Assembly (NCBI GenBank): GCA_025935655.1
Contig: JAICUV010000058.1
Span: 1 to 15,151, forward strand
DNA from: Chloroflexota bacterium
Lineage (GTDB): Bacteria; Chloroflexota; Limnocylindria; Limnocylindrales; CSP1-4
Length of the DNA stretch: 15,151 bases
Direction of reading: 5' to 3'
The position numbers and the translations under genes are program-made. Below are positions 1 to 7,963 of this stretch, piece after piece (position 1 is the stretch's first letter; every line of letters begins with the position of its first letter). The notes below the pieces were generated by a model. The model saw only the letters and a list, made by a program, of their open reading frames with translations, did not search any database and was not told the DNA's origin.

Positions 1-1433
<1,433 letters not shown>

Positions 1434-1558
1434 GGCCTAAGGATGGCGGAGCGGACGCCCCGCTGCCAGCGGCGCAGGGTTACGGTTCGACTGCAAGGGC
1501 ACCGTGCCGGTACCCCGCTGCAACCGTCGAAGGTGGCGGGTGCCCCTAGGCTTGTATC
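1434..1558. promoter_or_regulatory. Divergent intergenic region between ppc and the histidine kinase
   Basis: This 125-base gap must hold both divergent promoters. On the plus strand TAGGCT (1547-1552) is a TANNNT-type -10 element exactly six bases before GTG at 1559. No -35 element is recognisable. On the minus strand the equivalent position (1445-1440) reads CATCCT, which keeps only the A and final T of a -10 element, so the ppc promoter is uncertain. Confidence 0.4.
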
Positions 1559-2896
1559 GTGCTCGCCATGCCGACGCTCGACGACGGGTCCCGCGCCGCA
1601 CCATCGGGCCGCGGTGGCCCGGACGAGCGCGCGCCCGCCCCACCGGTCCCGGCGCCCGGGGGCGACGCCGCGAGCGAGCTCCGGCTGCTCCACGAGTTCC
1701 TCCGGCTCGCGACGACCGCTCGCACGTGGGAGGAGCTCCTCGAGATCGTCGTCAACGGGACGCGCGACGCGCTCCGCGCCGACGTCACGTCCCTGTACCT
1801 CCTCGACCGGGACGGGTTGAACCTCCGGCTCGCGGCCACCAACGGGCTCGACAGCTACCAGATCGGCCGCGCGATCGTGCCCTTCGGCGAGGGGATCACC
1901 GGGCGCGTCGCCGCGATGCGCCAGCCGATCCGCATCCCCGACGTCCGCGAGGACGACCGCTTCCTGTGGGTGCGCGGCATCGACCAGCGGCGGTTCGTGC
2001 ACTCGATGCTCTCGGTGCCGCTGACCTGGCGCGACCAGGTCGTGGGCGTGCTCAACGTCCAGACCGAGACCCACCGCGAGTTCGGCGAGGCCGACGTCGC
2101 GCAGCTGTCGGCGATCGCCGACCTGCTCGCGGGCATCGTCGAGAAGGGGCGGCTCCAGGCCGAGGCCGAGGCACAGGTCGAACAGCTCGTGGCGCTGGAC
2201 CGGGCTCGCTCCGAGCTCATCGCGCTCGTGACCCACGAGCTGCGGACCCCGCTCGCGGTCGTCCGCGCCTACACGGACCTGCTCGCGGACGAGCCGCAGC
2301 TCGTCGACCGCTCGTCGCGCGACCCGAAGCGGCGCGCCACCCGCGCCGCGTGGCACGCGGGGACGCTGGAGCAGATCGAGCGGCTCGACCGCCTCGTGGA
2401 CTCGATCCTCACCTCGGTCCGGGTCGTCCCGGACCAGCCGCCGCTGCTGGAGACCGTGGACCTCGCGGCGCTCGTGGGCGACATCACGGACGAGCTGACG
2501 CCGCTCCTGGGACGGCACCGGACGACGCTGCTGCGATCGCGTCGGCTGCACGTCGTGGCGGACCCCGCACGCCTTCGACAGGTGCTGGAGCACCTGCTCG
2601 AGAACGCGGTGAAGTACGCGCCACCGGACACGCGCGTCGAGATCGGCTGGCGGCTGGTCGAGGGGGTCGTGCAGATCGGGATCGAGGACGAGGGGCCCGG
2701 GATCCCGCCCGAGTGGCGGGAACGGATCTTCGAGCCCTATGCCCGGCGCGAGACGTCCACGGCGCGGGGGTCCGGCATCGGGCTCTACGCGGCCAGGCGG
2801 CTGGCGGAATCCATGAAGGGACGATTGTGGTGCGAGCCCGGCGGCTCGGGAGGCGCGCGCTTCGTGCTCGCGCTGCCCGCCGCCGTGGCCGTGTAG
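1559..2896 (+). CDS. Soluble GAF-domain sensor histidine kinase
   Basis: Cytoplasmic sensor kinase of a two-component system; it autophosphorylates on His and passes the phosphate to a regulator, very likely the product of the next gene. Order of parts: a Pro/Ala-rich N-terminus (1-37), a GAF sensory domain (about 40-195), a HisKA dimerisation helix with THELRTP (phospho-acceptor His226), and an HATPase domain with the N box (LLENAVKYA, Asn349), G1 box (DEGPGIP) and G2 box (GSGIGLYAARRL). No signal peptide or membrane segment is present, so the signal is intracellular or a bound ligand. The start is GTG 1559, in leaderless geometry behind TAGGCT; ATG 1568 is the alternative and also lacks a Shine-Dalgarno. 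It ends 19 bases before the regulator gene, so the two are probably co-transcribed. The ligand cannot be told from sequence. Confidence 0.93.
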   Translation: MLAMPTLDDGSRAAPSGRGGPDERAPAPPVPAPGGDAASELRLLHEFLRLATTARTWEELLEIVVNGTRDALRADVTSLYLLDRDGLNLRLAATNGLDSYQIGRAIVPFGEGITGRVAAMRQPIRIPDVREDDRFLWVRGIDQRRFVHSMLSVPLTWRDQVVGVLNVQTETHREFGEADVAQLSAIADLLAGIVEKGRLQAEAEAQVEQLVALDRARSELIALVTHELRTPLAVVRAYTDLLADEPQLVDRSSRDPKRRATRAAWHAGTLEQIERLDRLVDSILTSVRVVPDQPPLLETVDLAALVGDITDELTPLLGRHRTTLLRSRRLHVVADPARLRQVLEHLLENAVKYAPPDTRVEIGWRLVEGVVQIGIEDEGPGIPPEWRERIFEPYARRETSTARGSGIGLYAARRLAESMKGRLWCEPGGSGGARFVLALPAAVAV

Positions 2897-2915
2897 AAAG
2901 GCAGGGACAGGCGAG

Positions 2916-3638
2916 GTGATCGGCACACGACCGCTGCGCATCCTGGTGGTGGACGACGACCCGGCGATGGTCGGGGCGATCACGGCCCTCGTGGGCACGG
3001 AGGGCCACCAGGTCATCACCGCGTACGACGGCCTGACCGCCGTCAAGCGCTTCCGCGAGGAGCGGCCCGACCTCGTGCTGCTGGACCTGGCGATGCCGGG
3101 CCCGGACGGGTTCACGGTCATCGGCCAGCTCCGCGCGTCGGGCAACGTGCCGGTGCTCGTGGTCTCGGGCGAGAGCGCCGAGGCCGCCAAGGTCAAGGCG
3201 CTGGGCATCGGCGCGGACGACTACCTCGTGAAGCCGTTCGGCAAGCAGGAGCTGCTCGCGCGCATCTCCGCGGTGATGCGCCGCGTGGACCTCGCCGGGA
3301 GCGGCCGGATCGGCGGCGCCGACGGAGCGTCGGGCGTGCTCACGGCCGGCTCGCTGACGCTGGAGCCGGCGCGACACGAGGCGCGGGTCGGGGCGATCTC
3401 GCTGGGGCTCACGCCGACGGAGTTCCGCCTGCTCGAGGCGCTCGTCCGGGCGGGCGGCGACCTCGTGGCGCACCACCGCCTGGCGCGCGCCGGGTGGCCG
3501 GCGGAGCCCGATCCCGATCTCCTGTGGCTCAAGCCCCACCTCGCCCGCCTGCGTTCCAAGCTGGAGGCCGTCGGCGGCCCGCGGATCGTCGCGGTGCGTT
3601 CGGTGGGCTACCGGATCGAGGCGGACGAGCCGGCCTGA
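2916..3638 (+). CDS. OmpR/PhoB-family response regulator
   Basis: DNA-binding partner of the kinase upstream. The receiver domain (about 7-120) has the acidic cluster DDD at 13-15, the phospho-acceptor Asp57 in LVLLDLAMPG, switch Ser84 and the conserved Lys106 in DDYLVKPF. The C-terminal winged helix (about 145-237) has the family landmarks LTPTEFRLLEAL and VRSVGYRIE. The length of 240 residues is normal for OmpR-type regulators. The start is GTG 2916, preceded by a purine-rich stretch (AGGGACAGG), a weak Shine-Dalgarno. Two hairpins follow the stop. The regulon is unknown; neighbouring candidates are the sugar operon downstream and the divergent ppc gene, but this is only inferred from position. 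Confidence 0.94.
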   Translation: MIGTRPLRILVVDDDPAMVGAITALVGTEGHQVITAYDGLTAVKRFREERPDLVLLDLAMPGPDGFTVIGQLRASGNVPVLVVSGESAEAAKVKALGIGADDYLVKPFGKQELLARISAVMRRVDLAGSGRIGGADGASGVLTAGSLTLEPARHEARVGAISLGLTPTEFRLLEALVRAGGDLVAHHRLARAGWPAEPDPDLLWLKPHLARLRSKLEAVGGPRIVAVRSVGYRIEADEPA

Positions 3639-3651
3639 GGCTCGACCCTGT

Positions 3652-3682
3652 GGCCCCGTCGCTCCTCGCGAGTGGCGGGGCC
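3652..3682 (+). terminator. Hairpin after the response regulator gene
   Basis: GGCCCCG (3652-3658) pairs with CGGGGCC (3676-3682), 14 bases after the regulator stop. No T tract follows, so intrinsic termination is plausible but unproven. Confidence 0.5.
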
Positions 3683-3711
3683 GTTGACGTTGGTCCGGGT
3701 CCGCGGCGAGC

Positions 3712-3729
3712 GCCGGCCAGGCGGCCGGC
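3712..3729. terminator. Second GC-rich hairpin in the regulator-sugar operon gap
   Basis: GCCGGCC (3712-3718) pairs with GGCCGGC (3723-3729) around a four-base loop (AGGC). It is almost symmetric, so it folds on either strand. It may add to the first hairpin in ending the two-component transcript. Confidence 0.4.
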
Positions 3730-3941
3730 CTCACAGTCAACGAGCTCGCCCGGTGCGTCATCCTTGGCGGGACCACGCGAGCGCCGGGCCGTGCGCGGAC
3801 GATGCACCCGCAAGCCCGATGTGACGCGGACCTGCAACGGCTGCAATGACCTTTTGAGTCGGACCGACAGGTCCCCCTCCTACCGTGGAGTGACTGACGG
3901 GGGCGATCCCCCTGCGACTGACACTTGCGGAGGAGCGAGGC
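3730..3941 (+). promoter_or_regulatory. Promoter and operator region of the sugar uptake operon
   Basis: The 303 bases between the regulator stop and the binding-protein start hold no credible gene. The first part holds the two hairpins described separately. Downstream are a direct repeat TGCAA at 3833-3837 and 3842-3846, TTGAGT at 3854-3859, the inverted repeat GGACC-GACA-GGTCC at 3861-3874, and a TANNNT -10 candidate TACCGT at 3881-3886. If that -10 is right, transcription starts near 3893 with a leader of about 50 bases, and the inverted repeat covers roughly -32 to -19, a good place for a repressor. TTGAGT lies 21 bases from it, too far for an ideal -35. A clear Shine-Dalgarno GGAGGAG (3929-3935) sits six bases before the ATG. 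Confidence 0.45.
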
Positions 3942-5252
3942 ATGCGCCGAACCCTGTTCACCCTCAGCATCGCGGCGATGATCGCCGCGGCGGGCTGCGG
4001 CTCGTCCGGCAACGGCGGCTCGGCGTCGCCGGGCGCGACCACCGCACCCGAACCCAGCGGGTCATCGGCCGCGGGCGCGAGCTCGAGCGCCGGCAGCGGC
4101 TTCGACCCCACCAGCGTGTCGGGCGACCTGACCCTCCAGGGCTGGAGCGCCGGGGCCGTCGAGGCACCCATCCTCGACAAGGTCCTCCAGGACTTCCAGG
4201 CCGCCTACCCCAACATCAAGGTCAAGTTCGAGCCGATCGCCGGCGACTACGCCGCGGCCATGGCGGCGAAGTTCAGCTCCCAGGACGTGCCGGACGTGTT
4301 CTACGTCGACAGCGGCCCCGCGGCCACGTGGATCGAGGACGGCAGCCTCCAGCCGCTGGACGAGTACATCGCGAAGTCGGGCTTCGACACCTCGAAGTTC
4401 TACCCGGCCTACCTCGACGCGTTCAAGGGCCCCGACGGCAAGCTCTACGGCCTGCCCAAGGACGGCAACACGATCGCGATGGCGTACAACTCGGACATCC
4501 TCAGCAAGGCCGGCGTGACCACGCCGCCGACGACCTGGGAGGAGCTCACCGCCGCCGTCGACAAGCTCAAGGGCCAGTCCGGCCTCGACGCGCCGCTGTG
4601 CCTGTCCCCCAGCCTCGACCGCGCGCTCGCGTTCATCTACCAGGCGGGCGGCGGCCTGTTCAACGAGGACAAGACCGCGGCCATCATCGACTCGCCGGAG
4701 TCGGTCAAGGGCATCGAGACGTACCTCAGCTTCTTCAAGTCGGGTGCCGCGAAGCGCCCCGGCGACGTGGGCGACGACTGGTGCGGCAAGTCGCTGGGTG
4801 AGGGCCACTCGGCCATCATCTTCGAGGGCGGCTGGCTCGACCCGTTCATGAAGGACACCTACCCGGACGTGAAGTACGCCTGGGCCGAGATGCCCGCCGG
4901 GCCGGCCGGCAAGGCCACCCTCGGGTTCACGGTCTCGTACTCCATGGGCGTCGACTCCAAGAACAAGGACGCCTCGTGGGTCCTGATCAGCTATCTCACC
5001 GGTCCCGAGGGCATGAAGACCTGGACCGAGGGCGGCGTCGCGAACCCGTCCCGGAGCGACCTCCAGGGTGCGCCGGGCAAGGAGATCCTCATCCAGGGCG
5101 CGGAGTACGCCCACCCCTGGAGCTTCATCCCGGGCTTCACGGAGATCAACGACGCGTTCAACAACGCGCTCACGGCGGCGATCGAGGGCACGGGCTCGGC
5201 GCAGGACGTCGCCACCGCGACCAAGACCGCCATCGACGCGAAGCTCAAGTAG
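3942..5252 (+). CDS. Carbohydrate ABC transporter substrate-binding lipoprotein (family 1)
   Basis: Captures sugar outside the membrane and delivers it to the two permeases encoded next. The N-terminus is a lipoprotein signal with the lipobox AAGC, so Cys19 would be lipidated. A low-complexity Ser/Gly/Ala/Pro tether follows to about residue 55, then an SBP family 1 (MalE/UgpB-like) two-lobe fold. Typical stretches are LQGWSAG, VPDVFYVDSG and LYGLPKDGNTIAMAYN in the N-lobe half, and GWLDPFMK further on. Length 436 is usual. Apart from Cys19, only two cysteines are present (Cys220, Cys281), which could form a disulfide. The ATG is set by a strong GGAGGAG. The exact sugar cannot be read from sequence; the downstream debranching-type hydrolase suggests a glucan-derived oligosaccharide. 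Confidence 0.94.
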   Translation: MRRTLFTLSIAAMIAAAGCGSSGNGGSASPGATTAPEPSGSSAAGASSSAGSGFDPTSVSGDLTLQGWSAGAVEAPILDKVLQDFQAAYPNIKVKFEPIAGDYAAAMAAKFSSQDVPDVFYVDSGPAATWIEDGSLQPLDEYIAKSGFDTSKFYPAYLDAFKGPDGKLYGLPKDGNTIAMAYNSDILSKAGVTTPPTTWEELTAAVDKLKGQSGLDAPLCLSPSLDRALAFIYQAGGGLFNEDKTAAIIDSPESVKGIETYLSFFKSGAAKRPGDVGDDWCGKSLGEGHSAIIFEGGWLDPFMKDTYPDVKYAWAEMPAGPAGKATLGFTVSYSMGVDSKNKDASWVLISYLTGPEGMKTWTEGGVANPSRSDLQGAPGKEILIQGAEYAHPWSFIPGFTEINDAFNNALTAAIEGTGSAQDVATATKTAIDAKLK

Positions 5253-5264
5253 CGCCACGGCGGG

Positions 5265-5287
5265 CGGGGCCGGCGACGCCGGCCCCG
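5265..5287 (+). terminator. Intercistronic hairpin between binding protein and permease genes
   Basis: A perfect 10-pair stem, CGGGGCCGGC (5265-5274) with GCCGGCCCCG (5278-5287), closes on a three-base loop. No T tract follows and the next gene has a strong Shine-Dalgarno 15 bases on. It is therefore more likely an mRNA-stabilising or partial-termination element, as is common after binding-protein genes, than a full stop. Confidence 0.65.
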
Positions 5288-5301
5288 TCCCGCACCCGGG
5301 C

Positions 5302-5310
5302 AGGAGGAGG
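5302..5310 (+). promoter_or_regulatory. Ribosome binding site that fixes the TTG start of permease 1
   Basis: AGGAGGAGG lies five bases before TTG 5316. The next in-frame start, GTG 5325, would be 14 bases away, so TTG is preferred. Confidence 0.75.
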
Positions 5311-5315
5311 CTGCA

Positions 5316-6269
5316 TTGACCGCCGTGGCATCCCGCAAGCCGGGCCGTGTCCAGCCGGGACTGCGCGCGGAGCGACGATCGGAGGCGATCGCGGGCTACG
5401 TGCTCATCGCCGTCCCGCTGCTGCTGTTCCTCGTCCTCAACATCGGCCAGATCTTCTACGCGCTGTACATCAGCTTCTGGGACTGGGGCACGCGCGGGCC
5501 GCGGGAGTTCCTCGGCCTGGGCAACTACCAGTCGCTGCTCGCCGACCCGATCTTCTGGAAGGCGATCCGGAACACGCTCTATTACGCGGTCCTCGTCGTC
5601 CCGCTCCAGATGGCGCTGGGCCTGTTCCTCGCCGTCATCGTCAACCAGAAGATCCGCGGCCAGACGTTCTTCCGGGCCGCGTTCTACTTCCCGGCGATCG
5701 CGAGCTCGGCCGCGATCACCGTCCTGTTCATGTTCATCTTCGCGCCGGACGGGCTGTTCAACGGCGTGCGCGAGGCCCTGGGCATCAACCCGCTGTTCGC
5801 CGCCCTGGGCTTCGGGCCCACCCAGAACTGGTTCGGCGACAGCCGGACCGCCCTCAACATGGTCATCCTGCTCAACGCCTGGACGACGTCCGGGACGATG
5901 ATGCTGTTCTACCTCTCGTTCCTGCAGTCGATCCCGAACGAGGTCTACGAGGCCGCGGCGATCGACGGCGCCGGCTGGTGGCAGACGTTCCGGCGGATCA
6001 CGTTCCCGCTCCTGGCGCCCGCGCACTTCTTCGTGGCCACCGTCTCGGTCATCGGGGCGCTGCAGCTCTTCGACCAGGTCGCGATCGCGGGCGGGCCCGG
6101 CGGCCAGCCGAACAACGCGCTCACGACCATCGTGCTGTTCCTGTACCGCTCGGCGATCGCGGAGTTCGACTTCGGCTTCGCGGCCGCGGTGGGGATCGTG
6201 CTGTTCGTGATCATCTTCACGGTCACCCTCGCCCAGCGCCGGCTGTTCGGCCAGGCGCCCTCGTGGTAG
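5316..6269 (+). CDS. Sugar ABC transporter permease, MalF/UgpA type
   Basis: Inner-membrane subunit of the carbohydrate importer. After a basic N-terminus (about 1-25) come about six membrane segments, the first around residues 28-52 (VLIAVPLLLFLVLNIGQIFYALY). The cytoplasmic EAA loop that docks the ATPase is clear: EAAAIDGAGWWQTFRRITFP starting at Glu212. The length of 317 residues is typical. Translation starts at TTG, chosen because of the strong AGGAGGAGG. It follows the binding-protein gene after a hairpin and is 13 bases from the second permease, with which it forms the heterodimeric channel. Confidence 0.94.
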   Translation: MTAVASRKPGRVQPGLRAERRSEAIAGYVLIAVPLLLFLVLNIGQIFYALYISFWDWGTRGPREFLGLGNYQSLLADPIFWKAIRNTLYYAVLVVPLQMALGLFLAVIVNQKIRGQTFFRAAFYFPAIASSAAITVLFMFIFAPDGLFNGVREALGINPLFAALGFGPTQNWFGDSRTALNMVILLNAWTTSGTMMLFYLSFLQSIPNEVYEAAAIDGAGWWQTFRRITFPLLAPAHFFVATVSVIGALQLFDQVAIAGGPGGQPNNALTTIVLFLYRSAIAEFDFGFAAAVGIVLFVIIFTVTLAQRRLFGQAPSW

Positions 6270-6282
6270 CCGGAGGCACGCG

Positions 6283-7203
6283 ATGACCCTGCCGACCCCG
6301 GTGCCGTCCGGGACGACCCAGTCGCTCGCGACGCCGACGGCGGCCGCCGACGTCCCGCGGGCCGGCGATCGCGGTGCGCGCGCCCGTCGGCTCATCGCCT
6401 ATGCGCTGCTGATCGCCTACGCGCTGCTGATGATCGTCCCGTTCGCGTGGTCGGTCTCGACGTCGTTCAAGACCAACTCCGACGCCGTCCGGCAGCTCAC
6501 GTTCCTGCCCAACCCGGTGAGCCTCGAGGGCTGGCAGACGGCGTTCAGCCAGCTGGACCCGGCGCTGCCCAGGCTGTTCTTCAACAGCACGCTCATCGCC
6601 GGGGCCGTGACGCTGACAAACGTCGTCCTCGGGTCGATGGCGGGCTACGCGTTCGCCCGCCTCCGCTTCCCCGGTCGCGAGATCCTGTTCATCCTCGTCC
6701 TGGGCACGATGATGATCCCGGACCAGCTGCGACTCGTCCCGATCTACCAGATCCTGCGGGCGCTGGGCCTGCTCCAGGACCAGAAGCAGTTCCTGGGCAT
6801 GATCCTCGTCCTCGCCATCAGCGCGACCTCGATCTTCCTCCTCCGGCAGTACTTCATGTCGATCCCGAGGGCCCTGGAGGAGGCGGCCAAGATCGACGGC
6901 GCGGGCTTCTACACGACGTTCCTGCGGGTCGTCCTGCCGCTCGCGACACCCGCCATCGCCGCCGTGGCCATCCTCCAGTTCCAGGGGACGTGGAACGGCT
7001 TCTTCTGGCCCACGATCATCCTCCAGGAGCGGACGAACTGGACGCTGCCGCTGGGCATCGCCCAGTTCCAGGATCTGTACGCGACGCAGTGGCCGCCGCT
7101 CATGGCCGTCGTCGTCATGGCCACGATCCCGATCCTCGTGCTGTACGTCTTCTTCCAGCGCTACTTCATCGAGGGGATCGCGGCCGCCGGGGTGAAGGGC
7201 TGA
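6283..7203 (+). CDS. Sugar ABC transporter permease, MalG/UgpE type
   Basis: Second membrane subunit of the importer, 306 residues with about six membrane segments. The EAA loop EEAAKIDGAGFYTTFLRVVLP has its key Glu at 200, and the C-terminus FFQRYFIEGIAAAGVKG is typical of the CUT1 subfamily. The ATG has GGAGG six bases upstream. Odd feature: membrane segment 1 contains an exact in-frame hexapeptide duplication, IAYALL-IAYALL (residues 38-49), from an 18-base tandem repeat with one silent difference. No ATPase gene follows, so energy coupling needs a subunit encoded elsewhere, as is common for CUT1 systems that share MsmX/UgpC-type ATPases. Confidence 0.94.
   Translation: MTLPTPVPSGTTQSLATPTAAADVPRAGDRGARARRLIAYALLIAYALLMIVPFAWSVSTSFKTNSDAVRQLTFLPNPVSLEGWQTAFSQLDPALPRLFFNSTLIAGAVTLTNVVLGSMAGYAFARLRFPGREILFILVLGTMMIPDQLRLVPIYQILRALGLLQDQKQFLGMILVLAISATSIFLLRQYFMSIPRALEEAAKIDGAGFYTTFLRVVLPLATPAIAAVAILQFQGTWNGFFWPTIILQERTNWTLPLGIAQFQDLYATQWPPLMAVVVMATIPILVLYVFFQRYFIEGIAAAGVKG
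6394..6429 (+). repeat. 18-base tandem duplication inside permease 2
   Basis: Bases 6394-6411 and 6412-6429 match at 17 of 18 positions (tat/tac the only, silent, difference). Each unit encodes IAYALL in the first membrane segment. Confidence 0.9.
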
Positions 7204-7207
7204 GCGC

Positions 7208-7963
7208 ATGACCACGCCGGCCCCCGGGCCTCGCGCCGACGCCATCCCCCGCAGCCCCACGATCGGCGGCGCGCTCCGGGCGGGCGCGAGCGACCTGTTC
7301 TACAACTCCTGGCGGGTCGTGCCCGCGAACCTCCTGCTGGGGGCGGGACTCGTCCTCGTGCTCTGGACGTGGGCGACGTTCGGGGCCGTCGCGGCGGCCG
7401 TGGTCGCGGCGCCGCTCGCCGCCCCGCTGGCCGGCCTGGTCCGGCTCGGGGCGATGGCGACGCGCGGCCGGGACGTGAACCTGTCCGACGTCGCGGATCC
7501 GGTCCGGGCGGAACCCGTCGCGATCCTGGCGACCGGTGCCGCGTTCGCCCTCGCGACCCTCGTCCTGGTCACGAACCTCGCCACCGGCCTGCTGCTCGGC
7601 GGGGTCGTGGCGTGGGCGATCGCGACCGCCGCGGGCTGGGGGATCGTGCTCGTCGTCATGCTGGGGTTCGCGCTGTGGCCGCTCGCGGTGGATCCGGTCC
7701 GGGCCGGGACGCCGTGGATGGCGCGGGTGCGCCTGGCCGGGCTGCTGGTGCTGGCCCACCCGGGCCGGATCGGCGGCCTCGCGCTGGTGCTCTCGGTGAT
7801 CCTCGTGGCCAGCACGGTGGTGGTCGTGGCGCTGCTCACCGTGAGCGTGGGGCTGGTGGCCCTGGTGGCGTGCCGGTACGTCCTCCCGGCCGCGGATCGG
7901 CTGGAGGCGGTGCTCGGACAGCGTGCCGAGGCGGGGGTGGACGCCGGTAAGATCCGCGCGTGA
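7208..7963 (+). CDS. Integral membrane protein, DUF624/YesL-like
   Basis: A 251-residue hydrophobic protein with about five membrane segments (roughly 38-57, 58-78, 103-125, 127-160, 187-222). An N-terminal stretch FYNSWRVVPANLLLG precedes segment 1, and a cytoplasmic stretch DPVRAGTPWMARVRLAGLLVLAHP precedes the last one. This layout, and its place directly after two CUT1 permease genes, recalls the DUF624 (YesL) family, often encoded beside sugar importers and of unknown function. I cannot confirm the family without a profile search. The ATG is four bases after the permease stop, with AAGGG upstream. Its stop overlaps the next gene by four bases (GTGA), indicating coupled translation. A role helping importer assembly or regulation is a guess from context. 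Confidence 0.75.
   Translation: MTTPAPGPRADAIPRSPTIGGALRAGASDLFYNSWRVVPANLLLGAGLVLVLWTWATFGAVAAAVVAAPLAAPLAGLVRLGAMATRGRDVNLSDVADPVRAEPVAILATGAAFALATLVLVTNLATGLLLGGVVAWAIATAAGWGIVLVVMLGFALWPLAVDPVRAGTPWMARVRLAGLLVLAHPGRIGGLALVLSVILVASTVVVVALLTVSVGLVALVACRYVLPAADRLEAVLGQRAEAGVDAGKIRA
7948..7960 (+). promoter_or_regulatory. Candidate internal leaderless promoter before the hydrolase gene
   Basis: TAAGAT (7948-7953) is a TANNNT -10 element exactly six bases before GTG 7960, so a transcript could begin at the start codon. No Shine-Dalgarno precedes this GTG. It lies inside the upstream gene's coding sequence and no -35 element is apparent. Confidence 0.4.

Noticed and set aside
4062..6395. A 777-codon open frame on the minus strand
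   Set aside because: It is antisense to the lipoprotein and permease 1 genes, both strongly supported; it is of low complexity and Arg/Glu-rich.
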